Of a DNA stretch of 13,688 nt, positions 8,930 to 13,688 are shown piece by piece. This DNA comes from Bacillota bacterium (GTDB taxonomy: Bacteria; Bacillota_I; Bacilli_A; Acholeplasmatales; Acholeplasmataceae): assembly GCA_023458995.1 (NCBI GenBank), contig JAEWVV010000164.1, forward strand, positions 1-13,688, given 5' to 3'. Position numbers and translations under genes: made by a program. The notes below the pieces were generated by a model. That model saw only the letters and a program-made list of their open reading frames with translations. It did no database searches and was not told the origin of the DNA. The first letter of the stretch is position 1, and every line of letters starts with the position of its first letter.

Positions 8930-9481
8930 ATGCGTGATGAAAAAGTTTATCACGAGTATGCCAATTGGAAAATTGAGAATCATGAATTACTGAAATATTT
9001 AGTGGAAAACAATTCTGATTTGATACTTCGTTTTAGACACGTCATCGACGTTACCGACTTCCTTTATGACAAACTTATTGATGATGATCATTATACTGAA
9101 GACGAAGATCAAATATTCGAAACAGGATTTTATTATCTCTTCGATCAAATCGAAGAAATTGCAACTCTACTTAAAAAAGCCTATCAAAATAATGTTCAAG
9201 ATTTAGAAAAAAGAGCAAAAGATGTCAATCTCTTACTCTCAACCATTGATTTTCAAAATGAACTTCTTGGTGTTGAAAACTTTGAACAAAAAGATATGGA
9301 TAAATTAGTTGAATTTGAACAATTCGTCTTAGAAAAGTTAGAGAAAAAAGAAACTATTCCAGATCACATGTTTTCAAAACTTGATAAAATCAGTTATGAG
9401 ATTTTCAATAAGCTCAATCTTGAATATTATCCAATTGATGATATTTTCTTAGAGATTGCAGATGAATTAGGTATTCTATAA
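8930..9481 (+). CDS. Acidic helical protein of unknown function
   Basis: A 183-residue soluble protein that I do not recognise. It is rich in Asp, Glu, Leu and Lys, with long predicted helices; heptad-like stretches around residues 75-105 and 120-150 could pair as coiled coils. There is no signal peptide, membrane segment or cysteine motif. ATG 8930 is preferred because GGTGAT (8921-8926), complementary to the 3' end of 16S rRNA, precedes it; an upstream in-frame start at 8894 would overlap the aldolase gene. It follows fba by 13 bases and ends at a terminator, so it is most likely expressed with fba. The context gives no firm functional clue. Confidence 0.8.
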   Translation: MRDEKVYHEYANWKIENHELLKYLVENNSDLILRFRHVIDVTDFLYDKLIDDDHYTEDEDQIFETGFYYLFDQIEEIATLLKKAYQNNVQDLEKRAKDVNLLLSTIDFQNELLGVENFEQKDMDKLVEFEQFVLEKLEKKETIPDHMFSKLDKISYEIFNKLNLEYYPIDDIFLEIADELGIL

Positions 9482-9486
9482 AACGC

Positions 9487-9510
9487 AAAAGCACCTTTTG
9501 GTGCTTTTTT
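9487..9510. terminator. Bidirectional intrinsic terminator between convergent genes
   Basis: AAAAGCACC (9487-9495) pairs with GGTGCTTTT (9500-9508) around a TTTT loop. It has six T (9505-9510) on the + side and four T on the - side. It serves the fba operon and the SDR gene, whose stop codon (9509-9511) overlaps its T-run. Confidence 0.9.
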
Positions 9511-10459
9511 ACTTTTTAGGATGATTTATTGTTAACCAATCTATATTATCTTTTAATGTTTGATCAATTGGTGTTGGTATGACATGAAGTATATCAATCA
9601 TCTTTTGGTTTTTATAATGGTAGTTTTCTTGAATGGTAGTAATCATCATCTGTGAATATGATTTTGAAAACATAATCGCAAGTCTAACTAAGAAAATAGG
9701 AAGTGGAATAATCCATTTCGGTGACTTTGTGATACTTTCTATTTTTTCGTAGAGTTCTCGAATCGTGATTTCATGACCGGATAAAATGATATGATCATTT
9801 ATATTTGAAATAGCTGCTTGATAAACAGCTTTTGAAACATCTAAAACATCAATGAAGTTATACCCACCATGAAGAGAGAAGCAAACTTTATGACGAACGA
9901 CATTTAAAATCTCTCTTCCGGCTGCACTTGGTTTATAATCGTGAACGCCAACAACAGCAGAAGGATATAATACAATACCGTTTAAACCATCTTTGATGGC
10001 TTCTAATACAAGGTTAGTCGCAATCGCTTTCGATGTTTTATAGTAGGATTTTGCGTGTTTTGTTTCAATATAGAGGGGTTCAGTCACCCATCCTCTTTTG
10101 TGTTTTGGGATGACATCTACACTGGATATATATACAAAACGACACTTCTTTTTTTTAGCAATTTCAATTAACATCTTCGTTAAACCAACATTCGTTCGAA
10201 ATGTTTGCATACGGTGATTATTCAGTAAATCAATATAAGCAGCACAATGGATGATGATATCATTTTCTTGAATGGATTCATCTAAAAATGAATAATCGAA
10301 GATCAAACTTGTACTGAACTTTGCTTGAAGTCCTTCAAGAGAATGATCTATTTTTCTAACAAGTGCATGCACACTCAGATCTTTAGATAGTAAATAGCGT
10401 AAAACATTATTTCCAATATGCCCAGTGGCACCTGTAATTACATACATAAGTTCACTCAT
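9509..10459 (-). CDS. NAD(P)-dependent epimerase/dehydratase-like (extended SDR) protein
   Basis: A 316-residue extended short-chain dehydrogenase/reductase. The Rossmann start VITGATGHIGNNVL (7-20) holds the TGxxGxxG nucleotide loop; HCAAYIDLL (71-79), YISSVDVIP (110-118) and the catalytic pair Tyr140/Lys144 in YKTSK follow. LYPSAVVGVHD (164-174) and GYNFIDVLDVSKAV (199-212) are typical of the NAD-dependent epimerase/dehydratase family, including 3-beta-HSD-like and dihydroflavonol-reductase-like members. The substrate cannot be told; sugar-nucleotide, steroid-like or small carbonyl compounds are all possible. The start is uncertain: no clear ribosome binding site is seen before ATG 10459, and Met5 (10447) is an alternative. 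Its promoter reaches the edge of the IS256-type element. Confidence 0.88.
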   Translation of the reverse strand: MSELMYVITGATGHIGNNVLRYLLSKDLSVHALVRKIDHSLEGLQAKFSTSLIFDYSFLDESIQENDIIIHCAAYIDLLNNHRMQTFRTNVGLTKMLIEIAKKKKCRFVYISSVDVIPKHKRGWVTEPLYIETKHAKSYYKTSKAIATNLVLEAIKDGLNGIVLYPSAVVGVHDYKPSAAGREILNVVRHKVCFSLHGGYNFIDVLDVSKAVYQAAISNINDHIILSGHEITIRELYEKIESITKSPKWIIPLPIFLVRLAIMFSKSYSQMMITTIQENYHYKNQKMIDILHVIPTPIDQTLKDNIDWLTINHPKK

Positions 10460-10511
10460 TTCTAAAGATCAAAGATTTTATAAATCTTATTAACGAATTC
10501 TCAATAAATCT

Positions 10512-10540
10512 ATTATAAAAGAAAGTATCATCTTTGTCCA
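10512..10540 (-). promoter_or_regulatory. Promoter of the SDR gene, abutting the insertion sequence
   Basis: On the - strand, TGGACA (10540-10535) and TATAAT (10517-10512) are separated by exactly 17 bases. Most of the -35 box lies within the left copy of the target duplication, so the insertion spared the core promoter but replaced everything upstream of it. Confidence 0.75.
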
Positions 10541-10544
10541 TTAC
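10536..10544. repeat. Target site duplication, left copy
   Basis: GTCCATTAC, identical to 11914-11922. Its length (9 bp) is within the 8-9 bp usual for the IS256 family. The preceding T is also shared, so the boundary is uncertain by one base. Confidence 0.85.
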
Positions 10545-10574
10545 GGTAGTGTCAAGAATTTTGTGTAAATGAAA
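10545..10574 (+). repeat. Left terminal inverted repeat of the IS
   Basis: Inner part 10558-10574 (ends TTTTGTGTAAATGAAA) is perfectly inverted at 11885-11901; outer bases agree at about 8 of 13 positions. It contains an outward-facing TTGACA on the - strand (10555-10550). Confidence 0.8.
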
Positions 10575-10629
10575 TGAATTGAAGTATTAGAACTCTCTTT
10601 AGTGGTTTTAAGATTTTGAAGCGCGACGC

Positions 10630-11805
10630 TCAATTGAACATTTCATTCAGTTCAGCAGTCACAAGTTTAAAGCCTTTATGGATTCGCATCTGGAATCTTT
10701 GGTTATAATCACCTGCATATGTGCCGATGAACCGGATGAGTGAATCCTCATTTGGGAACTGCTCTTTACGCTTCGTATAACGCTTCAAATGCTTATTGAA
10801 TCCCTCGATGAGATTCGTCGTATAGATGGACGCCCTGATCTGTTTAGGGAAAGACAAAAAGGTAAATAGTGACGGGTTATTCTTCAATAGTGCGGTGACT
10901 TTAGGATATCTCTTATCCCAGGTGTTGATAAACGTGTCTAAAGCAGCTTCAGCATCCCTTAGCGTGTCTTGAGTATAAACTGTCTTCAAATCATTTAACA
11001 CTTCAGAACGATCTTTAACTCTTACAGCGTGAGCCACATTTCTAGATAAATGAACCCAACATGATTGATGTCTGGCTTCAGGGAATACATTGGATATCGC
11101 ATCCTTAATACCCACCAAACCATCTGTAACAAACAACAAGGATTCCTCAACACCACGAGCTCTCAAATCCGATAAGACGATCTCCCAGTTATGGGCGGAT
11201 TCTGTCGGAAAGAGGCTGTAGGAAAGGATTTCTTTATACCCTTCAGGCGTGATACCTAAAGCAAAGTATAGAGCCTCTTTAGTCACTGTATCACGTCTTA
11301 CAGGTAAGTGTGTGGCATCTAAGTAGATCACAGCATACCGCTTAGATAACGCTCTACGATTAAATGCTTGAATATCACCAACCACAGCAGCAGTAATATT
11401 AGATACGGTCTGCTTGGTGTAATGGTGACCGTACATTTTCTCAATGATACGAGCTATTTCTTCAGTGGTCATCCCATTCGAGTAGAGGTGAATGATCATC
11501 TGTTCAACCGTGTCGTTCTGTCTCTTATAAGGCGTCAGTGTTTGGTTCTCAAACTCACCGTTTCGATCCCTTGGAATCTTGAGTGATAAATCACCATATT
11601 CGGTTTTCAAGGTGCGTTCATAATAGCCGTTTCGGCTATTGCCAGAGTTGAATCCTTTACGGTCATACTTATCATAGTCTAGGAATTCTCTGAGCTCATA
11701 TTGAAGCAGCTGATTGACTGCACATTCGACATGATATCTAAAAATTTCTGTAATATCTTTACCTTCGAGTAGCGTTTTTAAGAGTTCTGTTGTAAAATCA
11801 TTCAT
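10630..11805 (-). CDS. IS256-family (Mutator-type) transposase
   Basis: A 391-residue transposase of normal family length, apparently intact. The DDE catalytic triad is visible: Asp163 in YLDATHLPV, Asp228 in FVTDGL, and Glu334 in TTNLIEGFNKHLKR. The family's C/D-x2-H signature is present as CWVHLSRN (Cys249, His252). The N-terminal 140 residues hold the DNA-binding region, with SGNSRNGYYERTLKT and LYSNGMTTEEIARIIEKMYG typical of IS256 transposases. AAGGAG (11818-11813) lies 7 bases before ATG. The gene ends in TGA, so the standard code is needed for correct termination. Confidence 0.96.
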   Translation of the reverse strand: MNDFTTELLKTLLEGKDITEIFRYHVECAVNQLLQYELREFLDYDKYDRKGFNSGNSRNGYYERTLKTEYGDLSLKIPRDRNGEFENQTLTPYKRQNDTVEQMIIHLYSNGMTTEEIARIIEKMYGHHYTKQTVSNITAAVVGDIQAFNRRALSKRYAVIYLDATHLPVRRDTVTKEALYFALGITPEGYKEILSYSLFPTESAHNWEIVLSDLRARGVEESLLFVTDGLVGIKDAISNVFPEARHQSCWVHLSRNVAHAVRVKDRSEVLNDLKTVYTQDTLRDAEAALDTFINTWDKRYPKVTALLKNNPSLFTFLSFPKQIRASIYTTNLIEGFNKHLKRYTKRKEQFPNEDSLIRFIGTYAGDYNQRFQMRIHKGFKLVTAELNEMFN

Positions 11806-11844
11806 GAGGTATCTCCTTATGTATAGTGGTTTTTCGACAACTCT

Positions 11845-11873
11845 ATTATACTAAAGTGAGATTCCTTTTTAAA
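11845..11873 (-). promoter_or_regulatory. Transposase promoter inside the IS
   Basis: On the - strand TATAAT (11850-11845) follows TTTAAA (11873-11868) with a 17-base spacer, about 40 bases upstream of the transposase start. The -35 is weak (4 of 6), as usual for transposase genes. Confidence 0.6.
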
Positions 11874-11884
11874 TTTTATTCAGT

Positions 11885-11913
11885 TTTCATTTACACAAAA
11901 TATTTTACGCTAT
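11885..11913 (-). repeat. Right terminal inverted repeat of the IS
   Basis: The counterpart of the left end: TTTCATTTACACAAAA (11885-11900) plus T11901 is the perfect complement of 10558-10574, and the outer bases to 11913 match imperfectly with a possible one-base length difference. Confidence 0.8.
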
Positions 11914-11922
11914 GTCCATTAC
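11914..11922. repeat. Target site duplication, right copy
   Basis: GTCCATTAC, identical to 10536-10544. It carries a second, orphaned copy of most of the SDR -35 box. Confidence 0.85.
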
Positions 11923-12066
11923 TGGATAGTATCATCATGTACTATAGATTAAATGGTTTCTTCATCCATTGTTTTTAGTAAAATAGAAGATAGCAGTTAG
12001 TTTGACGATTGAAGTCAAGATTTTACACTCGTTTTATCATAAACTAGATGTGAAAGAAGGGACAAC
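11923..12066 (+). promoter_or_regulatory. Upstream region of the AraC-type gene
   Basis: About 144 bases with no gene. It holds AGTATCATC (11928-11936), which repeats a sequence on the far side of the IS (10524-10532). Candidate promoter parts are TTGACG (12002-12007), TTGAAG (12009-12014) and TATCAT (12035-12040, 20 bases after TTGAAG), but no pair has ideal spacing. AGAAGGG (12055-12061) is the ribosome binding site of the next gene. Confidence 0.4.
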
Positions 12067-12960
12067 ATGACACTAGAACAAGCGATGTTAATGAAAGAAG
12101 TCCAAGCTTATATTCATAACAACCTACAATCAAAGCTAACCTTAGTTGAATTATCGAGGATTGCCGGATATTCACCTTCACAAACAGAAAGATTATTTTA
12201 TGAACTTTCAGGAGAACATCTTTTTGATTATATTCGTAAATCAAGGTTGACTGCAGCAGCCAAATTGATTCAAGGAAATAAAGAAATAAAAATGATTGAT
12301 GTCAGTTTAGATTATCTTTTTGACTCACATGAAGGATTCACCAGAGCTTTCAGTAAAGCATTTGGTATTTCACCCAAACGATACCAAAGTAATCCGGTAC
12401 CGATTTCATTATTTACATCCTATGATGTTTTAGTTCGATATAAGTTCCTTCATAAACAGAAAGAGGCGAAAAAAATGGATTCAAAAACAATTTTTGTACA
12501 AGTTGTTGAAAGACCAAAAAGAAAAGCTATCATTAAACGTGGCATAAATGCCACCGACTACTTTGAGTATTGTGAGGAAGTAGGATGTGACATTTGGGGT
12601 GTCTTAGAAAGTGTTACGGGTGCATTATATGAACCTGTTGGATTCTGGTTACCTAAAAACATGAGAAAGCCAAACACATCTGAATATGTTCAAGGTGTTG
12701 AAGTTCCTCTCGATTACAATCACACGATTCCTGTTGGATGTGAAGTGATTGAACTACCTGCATCACTTGTTATGATTTTCCAAGGTGAACCTTATGAAGA
12801 TGAAAACTTTATGGATGCTATCGGCGAAGTATGGGATCACATCAAGAAGTTTGATCCAAAACTTTATGGCTATCAGTTTGATTTAGATCAACCTAGATTC
12901 CAAATGGAACCTAGAGGTTATAGAGGTTATATCGAAGGTCTTCCAGTCAAAGCATTATAA
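12067..12960 (+). CDS. AraC-family regulator with GyrI-like effector-binding domain
   Basis: A 297-residue two-domain regulator. Residues about 8-106 are an AraC/XylS DNA-binding domain with both helix-turn-helix units: LTLVELSRIAGYSPSQTERLF (25-45) and MIDVSLDYLFDSHEGFTRAF (76-95), followed by the conserved FGISPKRYQ (99-107). Residues about 140-297 look like a GyrI-like / Rob C-terminal effector-binding domain, as found in regulators that sense small hydrophobic or cationic drugs (the pattern of Rob and BltR/BmrR relatives). The architecture, HTH first and GyrI-like second, suggests ligand-controlled activation. It is divergent from the SDR gene, its likeliest target apart from itself, though the IS now separates the two. 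Confidence 0.9.
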   Translation: MTLEQAMLMKEVQAYIHNNLQSKLTLVELSRIAGYSPSQTERLFYELSGEHLFDYIRKSRLTAAAKLIQGNKEIKMIDVSLDYLFDSHEGFTRAFSKAFGISPKRYQSNPVPISLFTSYDVLVRYKFLHKQKEAKKMDSKTIFVQVVERPKRKAIIKRGINATDYFEYCEEVGCDIWGVLESVTGALYEPVGFWLPKNMRKPNTSEYVQGVEVPLDYNHTIPVGCEVIELPASLVMIFQGEPYEDENFMDAIGEVWDHIKKFDPKLYGYQFDLDQPRFQMEPRGYRGYIEGLPVKAL

Positions 12961-12977
12961 TTAAATCCTTATACAAA

Positions 12978-13002
12978 AAAAGATTCCGATTTGGAATCTT
13001 TT
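12978..13002. terminator. Bidirectional intrinsic terminator
   Basis: AAAAGATTCC (12978-12987) pairs with GGAATCTTTT (12993-13002) around a 5-base loop. On the - strand it is followed by seven T (12981-12975), making it a strong terminator for lysS; on the + strand the tail is TTTTCGTTATTT, suitable for the AraC-type gene. Confidence 0.9.
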
Positions 13003-13015
13003 CGTTATTTGTGAA

Positions 13016-13688
<673 letters not shown>

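Larger units (their letters stand above)
10545..11913. mobile_element. Complete IS256-family insertion sequence
   Basis: About 1369 bp, bounded by related ends and a 9-bp direct repeat. The terminal regions share a 17-base perfect inverted match (10558-10574 with 11885-11901); the outer 13 or so bases are imperfectly matched. It carries one transposase gene on the - strand with its own promoter. The open frame, terminal repeats and target duplication are all intact, which suggests a recent and possibly still active insertion. Its base composition is visibly less AT-rich than the flanking genes, in line with arrival by transfer. It separates the divergent SDR and AraC-type genes. Confidence 0.92.

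Noticed and set aside
10527..10555. Hybrid promoter made by the IS outward TTGACA and a flanking -10
   Set aside because: At 17 bases the flanking hexamer is GATGAT, a poor -10, while the native TGGACA-17-TATAAT is nearly ideal; the outward box probably contributes little.
11368..11586. A + strand 72-residue frame inside the transposase gene
   Set aside because: It is antisense to conserved transposase coding sequence, has no ribosome binding site and resembles no family.

Overview
The window looks like chromosomal DNA of an AT-rich, low-GC Gram-positive lineage, most likely an Acholeplasma-type mollicute. Reasons: dnaX-ybaB-recR and rpoE (the RNA polymerase delta subunit) lie together as in Firmicutes; intergenic gaps are very short; strong AGGAGG ribosome binding sites and sigma70-type TATAAT promoters are common. 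TGA ends pyrG and the transposase gene while tryptophan is read from TGG, so the standard bacterial code is in use and not the UGA=Trp code of Mycoplasma and Spiroplasma. The genus is an inference from gene content.

Layout. 1-2054 (+): the tail of an unidentified gene, an MgtC/SapB-family membrane protein and the tRNA-modifying GTPase MnmE. 2069-5595 (+): a promoter, dnaX, ybaB/ebfC, recR (DNA replication and repair), a small two-helix membrane protein, then rpoE with its own promoter and a terminator. 5620-6234 (+): a membrane protein with three predicted helices joined to a GNAT-like domain. 6258-7966 (+): pyrG (CTP synthase) behind a very short leader that starts GGGC and carries a terminator hairpin, the architecture of CTP-sensed G-reiteration attenuation. 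7989-9510 (+): class II fructose-bisphosphate aldolase and an unknown acidic helical protein, ending in a bidirectional terminator. 9509-10540 (-): an NAD(P)-binding extended-SDR protein. 10545-11913: a complete IS256-family insertion sequence with inverted repeats and a 9-bp target duplication. 12067-12960 (+): an AraC-type regulator with a GyrI-like effector domain. 13016-13688 (-): the C-terminal part of lysyl-tRNA synthetase, running off the window edge.

Most of the window is housekeeping: tRNA modification and charging, clamp loading and recombinational repair, transcription, CTP synthesis and glycolysis. The accessory part is 9.5-13.0 kb, where a divergent SDR/AraC pair has had its shared intergenic region split by the IS. 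The most interesting signals are regulatory: the pyrG leader, the long inverted repeat over the fba promoter, an antisense-facing terminator in the last codons of pyrG, and the IS insertion that leaves the -35 box of the SDR gene inside the target duplication. I saw no tRNA, rRNA, CRISPR array, phage gene or recognisable defence system.
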